NCBI GenBank assembly: GCA_002372855.1
Contig: DFIZ01000041.1
Span: 3,223-21,218, forward strand
Length of the DNA: 17,996 nucleotides
Reading direction: 5' to 3'
Origin: Bacteroidales bacterium UBA3684
GTDB taxonomy: Bacteria; Bacteroidota; Bacteroidia; Bacteroidales; P3
Positions within the stretch are counted from its first letter, which is position 1, and each line of letters starts with the position of its first letter. The notes under the pieces were generated by a model. The model was given only the letters and a program-made list of their open reading frames with translations. It had not been told where the DNA came from and did not search any database. Below, piece by piece: positions 6,069 to 15,251 of this stretch. The position numbers and the translations under genes were made by a program.

Positions 6069-9000
6069 TTAGAAACCGAAGGAGTTGAGGTCGACAGGAC
6101 GCATGGTACCGAACCACTTGATGACACGTTCGCCGATGCCGGGAACGTTGACGTGGATGAGGTACATGCCGCCGGCGATGGGGATACCCGCCTGGTTGTG
6201 GAGGTCCCAATCGACAGTGGTGTTTTCAGCTCCGATGCTGGCGTCGCGCGTGACGGCCGTGGGGCCGAGGGTACGCACCAGGGTGCCGTCGACGGTGTAG
6301 ATGCGGATGGTACAGCCTTGGGGCTGACCGTTCTCAACGCCGGTGGGCAGGTTGATGATGCGGACCTTGGTCTCGAGCTGGCTAGCGGTCTCATAATTGG
6401 AATAGCTGTAGTAGGGGTTCGGGACGATGTTGATACGTCCGAGGAGGGAATCGATATAATCCTGACGTGCATTGGAGGCGGTGGCGATGTTTTCGAGAAC
6501 AGCGTCGTCGGGACCAAGCACGAACTGGTAAGCAGGCATCTCATGGTTGCGCAGGGCGGCACCGGCATTGACCGAAGTGGTCTTGTTGGTGGACATGTAG
6601 GTGCCATAGGGGCTGCGGACGTCGATGTGGATAGTGACATCGCAAGGAATGTCCATGGGGTTGGTGAAAGCGTAGCGGTCGTTGACCATGGGCATGTTGA
6701 CCCAAGCCACAGAGGCGTAGAGCAGGGAGAGGGAGTCGCGGACGGGGATAATACCTGCATCGGCATTCTTGGTGAGGCCCTTATTGAGACGGTAGGTGTC
6801 GGAATAGGGGACGACTGCTTCCATCAGGCGGTCGGCGGAGGAGAGCATCTGCATGCACCAGCGGCCGGCATCGTAGGAAGGCGTGGCATATTCGGCAGGA
6901 ATGACGGTGGAGAGCGAAGCCATGTTGTAGAAGGGCTGCATGGTGGCATTCATGACATAGATGTAGTGGCGGCCGCCGATGACATAGTTCTGGGTACCCT
7001 CGGTGAGGGTGCCGTCGGGGTTCCACATCATGTCGGCACCATTGTGCTGGATGTAGCGCGAATCTTCACCGAACATGATGTTGAGGCGCTCGCCGGTAAG
7101 GGTGTTGATGGCATAGCCGGGGAACCAGCCCATACCGTTCTCGCAGATGTAGGCGGGGTTGGAAGGATCGGAGGTGTCGGCAGCGATGCCGAGGTCGGCG
7201 CAGGTCTTGCCCTCCTTGTTGACGGAGGCGTGGCGACGGGCGCTGAAGCGGCGGGCATTGCCTTCGGCCTGGGTGTAGTCGTCGCACTGCTCAATGACCG
7301 GGCAGCGGGTCCACTTGGAGGTGTCGGAGGTGAAGACGAAATGGATGCTGGGCAGGTTGGCCAGGGAGCTAAAGTGGATGGACTTGCTCCAGGCGTTGAC
7401 CATCAGCTCGCGGAGGAGACGATTCTTGTTGATGTTGAGAGCTGCAAGGGTGTCGTCGGGAGCGATGTAGTAGGAGTAGTTGAAGCCGGGGTGGAAGGTC
7501 TGAGTGGAGGCCAGGCCGTAGGGGCCCCAGTAGCCGTAGACAACACTTTCGAATTCCTGCTCCTTGTCGAGAGCCTCGGTGCTGACAGCGCCACTGAGGG
7601 AGTTGTCGCTGATGCCATGGAAGTAGTCCTCGTCGAGGTAAGGCTCGGAAACATTGGGTGCGGCGGTGGAACCCTGGAAGGTGAGGTAGGTGTTGGCAGC
7701 GAACTGCGAACCGGAACGAATCCAGTTGTAGATGAAGTAGGAGTCGTTGTCGGGAACACCGCTGAGCCACTGCTTGTTCTCATCGGCAAAGTTCATCTCG
7801 GAGCCGAGGACAGAGCCCTTGGTGGCAGCGCCATAGGCGAACTTGCCGGCATAAGAGTTGCTGACATAGTAGCCGAGGTTGGTGGCAATGGGTTTGGGGT
7901 TGACCAGGGTGACGGCGAGGCCAAGGTCGAGGAAGAGCTGCTCGTTGAAGCGGCCGATCTCGAAGTCGGACCACACAGTGTCGCGATAGGTCCAATGGCC
8001 GTCGACGAGAGTGGAGTCGATGTGGCCACCACCGTCGCGGACGATGCACCAACGAGTGGTGTTGGCAATGGTAGTGGTGTCGTTGTCTTCATTATTAAAG
8101 AGGATGTTGAAGCGGCCTTCGTGAATCTTGAGCGGGTCGATGACGCGGACGTTGATGGGGCCGAAGTCCTCTTCGTAGGAAGGATTGGCGATGATGCAGG
8201 GGTTATTCATGGAGCTGATGTTGTTGGAACCAACAAAACGGCTCGAGAAGGTGCCGGGAGCCTTGGGGAGAAGGCCCTTATCGGGATTGCCCATGAGGGT
8301 GTCGATGGAAGCCTGGCTAAGGCGGAGGAGAGAACCACCGTTGCCGTAACCGCCGAGGCGGATGATGCGGGGGCTCATGCCAAACTCGGCCTGGGCCTGA
8401 CGGCCACCGGCTTCGGCAGAGGGGCTGTGGGGAATGACCGTGATGGGGAGGATGCTACCGCCACGCTCGTTCTTACGACCGGCGAGGTAGGGTTCCTTCT
8501 GGCCATCGATGTACTCGGCATCGGACTGGGAATACTCCTTGAAACGGTTCTGGGCATAGGCGATGGCAACGTAGTAGTACTCGCGGTTGTTGACGAGGTT
8601 GGTGTTGTTGCCGGAAGCGAAAGCGTCGGTGGTCAGACGGAAGACGTGCTGAATACCGGTGTTGGCGCCCTGGACCATCACCTTACCCTCCTGGATACCG
8701 GTAGCGGTATTGGTGGTGAAGTTGATGAGGGTTCCGATGGGCAGGCTGGGGCTTTCGTTGGCGTGGGAGCCGATGACATTGCCGTTGCCATCATAGTCGT
8801 ACACGAGGGAATCGTAGTAGTTCTCGATGTCGCACTGGGCAACGAGGACGGCTTTCTCCTTGTTGTCGATATCGGCGATGGAGCAGGTGGCGTCCTTCAG
8901 CTGATAGATCTGGAAACCTTCGAAGCGGTAGAAGATGTCATAAGCATGGGAGACTCCGGCCGAATCGGTGTAGGAGCTGGGGATGGAGGGAGAGGCCTCC

Positions 9001-11018
9001 ATGTAGCTCTCGCCAAAGTTGTTGGAGTTGGGGTTCTCGTAGGTGAGATAGAGGATAACCTCGTTTTCGAGTTCCTGAGCGGTGAGCGTGGGGGCGTCGG
9101 GGCCATCGAGGACCTTGAAGCAGTTCTCGAAGAGGCGCTGGCAGACGTCGTCGACCTGACGGAGCAGCTCGACAGAGGCCCAGTTGTCGCCGGAGTTGGC
9201 CTGGGCGAAGGGGATACCCACGGTGATGTAGTTAAGAGCACCAGGCTTCAGGGTGAAGGGACCAGCAGACTGCATGAAACGACGGTCGTTGGGGGTGTTG
9301 CCGGCATTCTTCTCAGTCCAATCGTTGGGATTGATCGAAGGAACCTGACCATCGGTGCCCCAATGCCAGGGGTCGCTGTCGCCGGGGAACATGAAGTCGC
9401 AGTCGAGGTTGGTGGTACCAGTGGAGATGGCGTTTCCGCCATATTTCATGCGCTGACCGTTTTTCCAGTAGCCACGCAGGTAGTAGTAGTAGTCACTGGC
9501 CTTGCTGGGCTCGCCGTTGATGCTGGAACCGCCATTGTCGTAGTAGACGAAGCGGCGCATACCGAAACGTTCGTCGTCAACAATGTTGTTGCCAAAGTTG
9601 ACACCGTTGATGGCGCAGTTGCCGATGGCATCGCCAGGAACGAAGTACCAGCTCTTATAGTCGAGAGCATAGAAGTCGTCGGCGTCGTAGGAGATAGCGA
9701 TGGTGTCGTAGACCACATTGCCGTTGATATCGAGAGAATCGACGGTGGAGTCTTTCTTCTTCATCTTGTACTGGTCGAGGAGCTTGCGGACAGGCTCAGA
9801 AGCGGGACGCGAAAGGATGTAAGCGAGGTCGATCTTGGGATTGTCCTTGCCGTCGGGATCCATATAGGGGCCCTGGAAGAAGTCGATACCGACTGCAGGG
9901 GGGATACCGGCATAGCTACCGGAACCGGGGCCGTCGCTGCCATCACCATTGTAGCAATAGCCGAGACCACGGCGGACATCGCAGCCGACGAAGTCGTCCC
10001 AAGCAAAACCGAGGTCCGGGTCGACCCACTGGCTGAAGTAGGTCTCGCGGAGTTCGTAGGTGGAACGGTTGATGATTTCGTAGGAGTAGAAGGTCATGTC
10101 GTTGATACGGTCGTTGGTGGCGAAGGCGAAAGCCTGGGCACGGATTTCGAGACCGATGGGCTGACCGTTGGTTTCGGTGTGGGTGTTACCCATGTCGTTG
10201 AAGACCCACCAGATGGTCTGGTCGCCCTTCAGGACCTGGTCGGAGAGGATACCGCCGGTGACGATATTCTGCTCGGTTTCCATCGTGGGGATAGAGACAT
10301 TGGCGCGCTCGGGGTGACGCTGCTTGATGGTGCGGGGGCAGAGGTCATTGTTGAAGTCGTAGTAGGGATAGTCGCCATTGTGGGGGTTGTAGATACCATC
10401 GTTGTCGGCATCGAAGAAAGGAGCGAGGTAGCTGGTGAGGTCGTCGCCACCATCACCCTTGGCAGGCCAGTTGAGGATGACCTCGGTGAGGTCGTCGCCG
10501 GGATCGGACTTCATAGTGACGGTGGAACCCGAATAATCGAAGTGTTCCATAAAGGCGAGGACTTCGGCCTTGGTGATGATGTAGTGTTTGTCATAGTAGT
10601 TACAAACGGGCAGGTCGATGGAGGCCGTGCCGTTGATTTTCAGGGGACCGGGCCAGTAGTCGTCGCCCTCGGAGCCGAAACGGAGAGCAGCGATACGGAG
10701 CTGGTCGTTGACGTCGGTACCACCGATCCACAGAGCAGCGCAGAACAGAGGTGTGGTGTTGCTGTTCTTAGGCAGGTGGTACTGAGCAATGCTACCATCA
10801 TACCACATGTTGCCGTAGCCGTTGATAAGGGCGCGAACATTGTTGATGTTGAGCTCGGCAGTACTCTGAGCGCGCTTACAGGCGGCAGCCTTGGTTTGGA
10901 CAGCAGCTTTTCTCGCGTTGTTCTTTATGCATTCGATACACTCGCGGGCGGAGACCGTCGGTGCGCAAGTGACCAGCAGCAAAGAGACCAATACTAATTT
11001 GCTATATATACTTTTCAT
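6069..11018 (-). CDS. Giant secreted protein with T9SS-type C-terminal domain (1649 residues)
   Basis: A signal peptide (residues 1 to about 24, ending TVSA) starts the protein. Next is a region I recognise from large Bacteroidota secreted proteins: NINNVRALINGYGNMWYDG at 57-75, ALWIGG at 95-100, YWPGPL at 121-126, a calcium-loop-like DADNDG at 203-208 running into IYNPHNGDYP, GDQTIWWVFND at 265-275, and GLEIRAQAFAFATNDRINDM at 289-308. From about residue 635 there is fibronectin-like sequence. The C-terminus has NIVPNPYY, a TIRIYTVDGTLVRTL strand pair, WDLHNQAGIPIAGGMYLI and GERVIKWFG. This is the layout of a type IX/FlgD-like sorting domain, but it runs on to MRPVDLNSFGF instead of ending in the usual short basic tail. 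No catalytic motif is visible, so enzymatic function is unknown. It sits between the receptor (26-base gap) and the PorV-like gene (34-base gap) and is most likely exported to the cell surface. Confidence 0.75.
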   Translation of the reverse strand: MKSIYSKLVLVSLLLVTCAPTVSARECIECIKNNARKAAVQTKAAACKRAQSTAELNINNVRALINGYGNMWYDGSIAQYHLPKNSNTTPLFCAALWIGGTDVNDQLRIAALRFGSEGDDYWPGPLKINGTASIDLPVCNYYDKHYIITKAEVLAFMEHFDYSGSTVTMKSDPGDDLTEVILNWPAKGDGGDDLTSYLAPFFDADNDGIYNPHNGDYPYYDFNNDLCPRTIKQRHPERANVSIPTMETEQNIVTGGILSDQVLKGDQTIWWVFNDMGNTHTETNGQPIGLEIRAQAFAFATNDRINDMTFYSYEIINRSTYELRETYFSQWVDPDLGFAWDDFVGCDVRRGLGYCYNGDGSDGPGSGSYAGIPPAVGIDFFQGPYMDPDGKDNPKIDLAYILSRPASEPVRKLLDQYKMKKKDSTVDSLDINGNVVYDTIAISYDADDFYALDYKSWYFVPGDAIGNCAINGVNFGNNIVDDERFGMRRFVYYDNGGSSINGEPSKASDYYYYLRGYWKNGQRMKYGGNAISTGTTNLDCDFMFPGDSDPWHWGTDGQVPSINPNDWTEKNAGNTPNDRRFMQSAGPFTLKPGALNYITVGIPFAQANSGDNWASVELLRQVDDVCQRLFENCFKVLDGPDAPTLTAQELENEVILYLTYENPNSNNFGESYMEASPSIPSSYTDSAGVSHAYDIFYRFEGFQIYQLKDATCSIADIDNKEKAVLVAQCDIENYYDSLVYDYDGNGNVIGSHANESPSLPIGTLINFTTNTATGIQEGKVMVQGANTGIQHVFRLTTDAFASGNNTNLVNNREYYYVAIAYAQNRFKEYSQSDAEYIDGQKEPYLAGRKNERGGSILPITVIPHSPSAEAGGRQAQAEFGMSPRIIRLGGYGNGGSLLRLSQASIDTLMGNPDKGLLPKAPGTFSSRFVGSNNISSMNNPCIIANPSYEEDFGPINVRVIDPLKIHEGRFNILFNNEDNDTTTIANTTRWCIVRDGGGHIDSTLVDGHWTYRDTVWSDFEIGRFNEQLFLDLGLAVTLVNPKPIATNLGYYVSNSYAGKFAYGAATKGSVLGSEMNFADENKQWLSGVPDNDSYFIYNWIRSGSQFAANTYLTFQGSTAAPNVSEPYLDEDYFHGISDNSLSGAVSTEALDKEQEFESVVYGYWGPYGLASTQTFHPGFNYSYYIAPDDTLAALNINKNRLLRELMVNAWSKSIHFSSLANLPSIHFVFTSDTSKWTRCPVIEQCDDYTQAEGNARRFSARRHASVNKEGKTCADLGIAADTSDPSNPAYICENGMGWFPGYAINTLTGERLNIMFGEDSRYIQHNGADMMWNPDGTLTEGTQNYVIGGRHYIYVMNATMQPFYNMASLSTVIPAEYATPSYDAGRWCMQMLSSADRLMEAVVPYSDTYRLNKGLTKNADAGIIPVRDSLSLLYASVAWVNMPMVNDRYAFTNPMDIPCDVTIHIDVRSPYGTYMSTNKTTSVNAGAALRNHEMPAYQFVLGPDDAVLENIATASNARQDYIDSLLGRINIVPNPYYSYSNYETASQLETKVRIINLPTGVENGQPQGCTIRIYTVDGTLVRTLGPTAVTRDASIGAENTTVDWDLHNQAGIPIAGGMYLIHVNVPGIGERVIKWFGTMRPVDLNSFGF

Positions 11019-11044
11019 CTTTATAATATTTTATCACGTTGAGA

Positions 11045-14000
11045 TTAGAAGTTATAAGATACAGACACGCGGATGGTACGGGGGGAAGAGTATTTCCAAG
11101 TGCCATTGCGGAGGCTGATGGCGTAGATGTCGCGGTAAGCGAGAGGATCGAGGTAGGCATTGATGGTCTGCTGCATCTCGGGGTCGGTCAGGTAACCGTT
11201 GTCCTCGGGGTTGCCGGTGACATTGAACACGTCGAGAACGTTGCGGATGTCGAAGAGGTTGTTGATGGTGATGTCGGCCTTGATATAGGTTGTGCGTTTG
11301 CCAACCTGGATGGGCCACATCTTGTCGACAACAATATTGAAGTAGAAGCCCCAAGGCAGACGGGCACCATTGTAGCTACCCACGATGGTGTACTGCGAGT
11401 TGGAGAAGGCCTTGGTGTAAGGACGACCCGACTGGGCGACGGCCATGAAGTTGACACCGAAGTTCTCGAGAAGCTTGATGTCTTTTCTACGCTTGTTGCC
11501 GTCCTTGTCGGTAACGGTACGGGTGATAGTGGGACCATCATACTTGTTACCGCTGCCATAACGGAAGTCGACATTGGCTTTGAACTCATGACGACGGTCG
11601 TCGGCAATGGGGTTGAGCATCTTCAGGGTGGTGTAACCTTCCTTGATAAGCTCAGTCATGGTACCGCTGGACAGACCAGTACCCTCGGCATACTGGAGGG
11701 TGTAGTTGGCATTGATACGGATGTGCTTGGTCTGACGGAGGTCATAGGCCAGGGTGACACCCTTAATGGTACGGAAGTCCTTGTTGTCGTAGCTGTAGTA
11801 GTTGGGGTTGGGGTCGGCACCAGCATACTGGACGAGCTGAATCAGGTCGCGGGTCTCTTTGTAGTAGGCCGAAGCGCTGATGGCAGAGTTCTCGTTGAGA
11901 GCCTGCTGGAAACCGAGCTCATAGTTGGTGATGCGCTCAGGCTTCAGGTTGGGGTTGTTGGTGCTGGAAATCTGAGACATGAAGAGGTAGTCGACATAGT
12001 TGGCAGACCAACCGCCAGAAGGACGACGGGCGATAATGTCGTAACTGGCCTTGAACTGCGATTTCTCACCGATGGGGAAGGAGAAAGCGATACGAGGCAT
12101 GGCAACAATCTGGGGAGTGTAGCGTTCGAAAGCCTCGGTACCGACAGTACGGTTGGCAATGGCGGAAAGACCACGCTCGGTGTAGTAAGGAGTGGGTTTA
12201 CCGGAGTTACCATTGATAGCGGAAGTGTTGATCTGCTCGACACCGTCGGCATTGTACCACTTGCCTTGCTGGTCGCGATAACCCTTGATGATGGGCTTGT
12301 TGGCACCTTCAGCATTGGAGACCTGGTCCACATAGGGCACCCAGTCATCACCGGCGTTGCTGAGGTACTGTCCGCCGCCACCGATGAGTTCGGGATTGGC
12401 ACGCAGGTCGGCAACAGTATAGGATTCATACAGCAGATAGGGATCCTTCAGCACGTACTGGTTGCCATTGAAATAGTCGACACGGACACCGACGTTGAAG
12501 ATAAGATCCTGGAAGTAGAACTTATCCTGAATATAACCGGCAGCATAGATGGGCGAGAAGGCAGGGAGATAACGGTACTTACCGTCGCTGGGGTTGAAGA
12601 ACTTGTCGAGGCTCCAGTTAGAAGCGTCGTATTTCTCACCAGTGTGGTCATAACCATAGTAGGAGGCATAAGCGCCATTACCGCTGTTGAAGAGTTCGTC
12701 AGAGGAGAACATGCTGAGACCACCGGCCTTGGCAAAATCTTCGGGCATGTAGCGGTCGATATCAATCCACGTGTACTCATCAATAGGCTGACCATTGGTC
12801 TGGGTAAAGCCGTTGGTGATAAGGTAATCGCGGAAAGCGCGGTCGAAATGGGTCTGCTGCTCGGAGTCGAGCAAACGGTTATAACGCACATAGAGCTGAG
12901 AACCGCGAGTCTCATAAATAGGATTGTCGAGGTCGAGCTGCTGGATGTGGGTGTTGGCATTGTTGCGCATGAGAGTCCAGAGACCATAGGCAGCCACACC
13001 GAAGTAGGAATTCCACATCTGGTCATACTGGAAACCAATCTCGATTTCATGGCCAAGAACATCGGCAGAAGCCTTGGCGGAGAGATAGAGATAGTCATCC
13101 TGGCTGAGAGCGTAGGAACCAGACTGGACACCGACGTTGGTCAGACCATAAATGGTTCCGGGAGAGTCACCATTGTAAAGGCCTTTGTACTGAAGAATAT
13201 AGTCACGCATGGTAAGGTAGGGGCGAATATCCTGGAATTCGGGGCTATTGAACAACTGCTCGTTGTAGTTGGCCAGAAGAGGATTGTAGATACCGCTACC
13301 AGAAACATAGGTCACATTGTCGTTCCAAGCATTCTGGACTTTGGCCCAACGGTCAGAACCATAGTAATTGATGAGCTTGTCCTCCCAGCTGGGGGTCTTC
13401 TCAGTGATGAACTTGCCGATATAACCATACTTGAAGATGTCGTCAATACTGGAACCGAAGCTTTCGTTATAGGACTTGGAAGTCGAACGGTTGACCATAC
13501 CGGTGATGTTGTACATCACGTTTTTGATGGGCGAAGAGGCCTGGGCTTCTTCTTCGTTGGTCACCTGTGCATCCTTGAAACGCTGGGTGAAGTCAACGGT
13601 CAGAACCATGTTCTTGGACTCACCGACGCCATTGCCGACAAGGGGCATGGTCAAGGGAGAGATACCTCCGTTAGGAGCATGGACGGCGCTGAACTCACCA
13701 GTGACAACCAAGCTGGTGTACTCCGAGAAACGGAAGTCGAGAGCACCTTCCATAGCGACGCTGTAGTACTGCAGGTCGGGCACGCGGCTCGACGAGGTAA
13801 AGTCGTCGGATGTAAGACGGGTGATCCGATGGAACGAGTCACGACGGAGAATAGTCTCGGCCGTATAGTTTGTACCGCCAGTCAAAGGATCATACGTCAG
13901 AGGATTCTGCTCGATATATCTGACAATATCGTCCTTGACAATCTGGAAATCATAACCACTGGCACGGTAGTAGGGCCAGTTGCGATAGTTGGCCTGACCG

Positions 14001-14836
14001 GTAAAACGGAAACCGACGAGGGTACGGTCACCAGTAACCTGGCCATTCTCATCCTTGATGGGCACTTTGTAGACAGGGCCGGTCAAGTACACAACGAGTG
14101 TGTTGAGCAGACGATAGTCGAGGTAGCCTTCCCAGCGGACCAAACCCTGGAAGGTGTTGGTCGGGGGTTTAAGGGTGATAATCTGGGTACCGCCGATAGC
14201 CTCACCAATGCTGGCAGGCGTACCACCAAGAATAACCTGGATTTCAGCGATAGCGTCCTTGGGCACGTTGATGCCCGTACGTTTACGGACACCGCCCTGC
14301 ATGGTCACCATACCACCCTCACCACGGGCCGTGCTGGTACCACCGTCGCTGTAACCCATACCGCCGACGGAAGCAACAATAGCATCGACCGAGTTACCGG
14401 GCATGCGCTGGATGTCTTCAGCGTTCATGCGCTGACCAGACTCTGGGGTACCCACTTCGATGATAGGCACCTTGTCAGCCACAATATCCACGACATCGAG
14501 GTTAGTGGCTCCTGACGTAAGCTGGATGTCCACAACGGTAAAACCAGAGGCTTTCACCTGTACGCCGGTCTGCAGGTAGCGATTGTATCCCACAAAGGAC
14601 ACTTCGACGTCATACGTACCCACAGACAGACCTTTAATGGTAAAAACACCATCAAAGTCGGTAGTACCGCCTTGTACTTGTTTGCCATCTTGCTTGACAA
14701 CGACATTAACGAACGGAAGAGGTTCGTTTGTCTTCTTGTCGGTGATGGTTCCCTTCATGGTGCCTTGAGCGAAGGCTGCCATTTCCGCCATCAGCAAGAG
14801 TCCGAATGTCAATAGTACTTTTCTAAACATTCTCAT
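11045..14836 (-). CDS. TonB-dependent outer-membrane receptor with carboxypeptidase-regulatory-like N-terminal domain
   Basis: A complete 1263-residue receptor. The signal peptide ends AAFAQ near residue 24. A carboxypeptidase-D-regulatory-like domain follows at about 25-110 (GTMKGTITDKKTNEPLPFVN, GGTTDFDGVFTIKGL, VGTYDVEVSFVGY). A possible TonB-box-like segment LDVVDIVA (113-120) leads into the plug at about 120-230 (MPGNSVDAI, GEGGMVTMQGG, AIAEIQVILGGTPASIGEAI). The rest is a large barrel with long aromatic-rich loops, ending TIRVSVSYNF with a C-terminal Phe. Such receptors use TonB-ExbBD energy to import large ligands. It resembles SusC/RagA-type receptors in domain order, but no SusD-like lipoprotein is nearby; its partner instead appears to be the adjacent giant secreted protein. 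I kept ATG 14836; a second ATG two codons on (14830) is equally possible. It lies 19 bases after the small membrane protein gene. Confidence 0.92.
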   Translation of the reverse strand: MRMFRKVLLTFGLLLMAEMAAFAQGTMKGTITDKKTNEPLPFVNVVVKQDGKQVQGGTTDFDGVFTIKGLSVGTYDVEVSFVGYNRYLQTGVQVKASGFTVVDIQLTSGATNLDVVDIVADKVPIIEVGTPESGQRMNAEDIQRMPGNSVDAIVASVGGMGYSDGGTSTARGEGGMVTMQGGVRKRTGINVPKDAIAEIQVILGGTPASIGEAIGGTQIITLKPPTNTFQGLVRWEGYLDYRLLNTLVVYLTGPVYKVPIKDENGQVTGDRTLVGFRFTGQANYRNWPYYRASGYDFQIVKDDIVRYIEQNPLTYDPLTGGTNYTAETILRRDSFHRITRLTSDDFTSSSRVPDLQYYSVAMEGALDFRFSEYTSLVVTGEFSAVHAPNGGISPLTMPLVGNGVGESKNMVLTVDFTQRFKDAQVTNEEEAQASSPIKNVMYNITGMVNRSTSKSYNESFGSSIDDIFKYGYIGKFITEKTPSWEDKLINYYGSDRWAKVQNAWNDNVTYVSGSGIYNPLLANYNEQLFNSPEFQDIRPYLTMRDYILQYKGLYNGDSPGTIYGLTNVGVQSGSYALSQDDYLYLSAKASADVLGHEIEIGFQYDQMWNSYFGVAAYGLWTLMRNNANTHIQQLDLDNPIYETRGSQLYVRYNRLLDSEQQTHFDRAFRDYLITNGFTQTNGQPIDEYTWIDIDRYMPEDFAKAGGLSMFSSDELFNSGNGAYASYYGYDHTGEKYDASNWSLDKFFNPSDGKYRYLPAFSPIYAAGYIQDKFYFQDLIFNVGVRVDYFNGNQYVLKDPYLLYESYTVADLRANPELIGGGGQYLSNAGDDWVPYVDQVSNAEGANKPIIKGYRDQQGKWYNADGVEQINTSAINGNSGKPTPYYTERGLSAIANRTVGTEAFERYTPQIVAMPRIAFSFPIGEKSQFKASYDIIARRPSGGWSANYVDYLFMSQISSTNNPNLKPERITNYELGFQQALNENSAISASAYYKETRDLIQLVQYAGADPNPNYYSYDNKDFRTIKGVTLAYDLRQTKHIRINANYTLQYAEGTGLSSGTMTELIKEGYTTLKMLNPIADDRRHEFKANVDFRYGSGNKYDGPTITRTVTDKDGNKRRKDIKLLENFGVNFMAVAQSGRPYTKAFSNSQYTIVGSYNGARLPWGFYFNIVVDKMWPIQVGKRTTYIKADITINNLFDIRNVLDVFNVTGNPEDNGYLTDPEMQQTINAYLDPLAYRDIYAISLRNGTWKYSSPRTIRVSVSYNF

Positions 14837-14855
14837 TGCGTTTACATGTTAAGAG

Positions 14856-15215
14856 TTATTGATTTTGTTGATTTATTTCACTTATATAATTATTGGTCAA
14901 TATCACCTGAGCTATAACGGCCTGACGCAGGTCGAACTTCGGCGCCGCAGGGGCTTCTTCCATCACCACAGGGGCCATGGGTCGCACTCGGGGCTCCTGA
15001 ACCTTGCGAATCGGGACTGTCACTGGCTCGGTTTCATAAGTAAAGATTTCGTTTCCGTTCTCCTGAAAAGGATCCTCTTCATTGAAAACGCCATCCTGCT
15101 CCTCGTCGGAAGCCTCACTCCCGTCAATCTGCCTTGCAGCAGCAGCCTTGTTGGCTTTCGTGTAAAGCGAATAGCCAACAACTAGCAGGAGGAGCAGTAT
15201 GGTCGTAAAACTCAT
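14856..15215 (-). CDS. Small acidic membrane-anchored protein of unknown function
   Basis: A 119-residue protein I cannot name. It has one N-terminal membrane segment (about residues 3-18, TTILLLLLVVGYSLY), a short basic patch (TKANKAAAARQ), then an acidic, probably disordered stretch (GSEASDEEQDG and EEDPFQENGNE). A Pro/Val/Arg-rich linker follows, and the protein ends with a compact helical motif, FDLRQAVIAQVIL then NNYISEINQQNQ. The Phe-Asp-Leu-Arg-x-Ala-Val-Ile ending resembles C-terminal motifs I have seen in small Bacteroidota proteins; that is recollection, not a search. By the positive-inside rule the C-terminal part probably lies in the cytoplasm. It is 36 bases after secDF and 19 bases before the receptor, with no terminator on either side. 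The size and single anchor recall YajC, another SecDF partner, but I see no YajC sequence match. Confidence 0.72.
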   Translation of the reverse strand: MSFTTILLLLLVVGYSLYTKANKAAAARQIDGSEASDEEQDGVFNEEDPFQENGNEIFTYETEPVTVPIRKVQEPRVRPMAPVVMEEAPAAPKFDLRQAVIAQVILTNNYISEINQQNQ

Positions 15216-15251
15216 TGGTCTTTACTATTAATATTGTATTCAATAACACTA

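Noticed and set aside
9479..9500. Short tag-repeat run (gtagtagtagtagt)
   Set aside because: It is explained by a run of Tyr codons in the giant protein, and is too short to be a meaningful repeat.
10920..10950. Lipoprotein signal on the giant protein, because Cys residues follow the signal peptide (ARECIEC)
   Set aside because: There is no lipobox before the Cys; TVSA-R looks like a normal signal peptidase I site.
5838..10997. Very long + strand open frame opposite the giant secreted protein and part of the PorV-like gene
   Set aside because: It is codon-aligned with the - strand giant gene, its product is a monotonous Val/Gly/Asp/Glu sequence, and it has no domain. The - strand frame has a signal peptide and recognisable motifs. 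It is a by-product of codon bias.
11039..14515. Long + strand open frame opposite the TonB-dependent receptor
   Set aside because: Same reasoning: codon-aligned shadow of a clear receptor gene, with no recognisable motifs.
14856..15215. YajC identity for the small membrane protein next to secDF
   Set aside because: It shares only size and one N-terminal helix. The acidic linker and FDLRQAVI ending do not match YajC.
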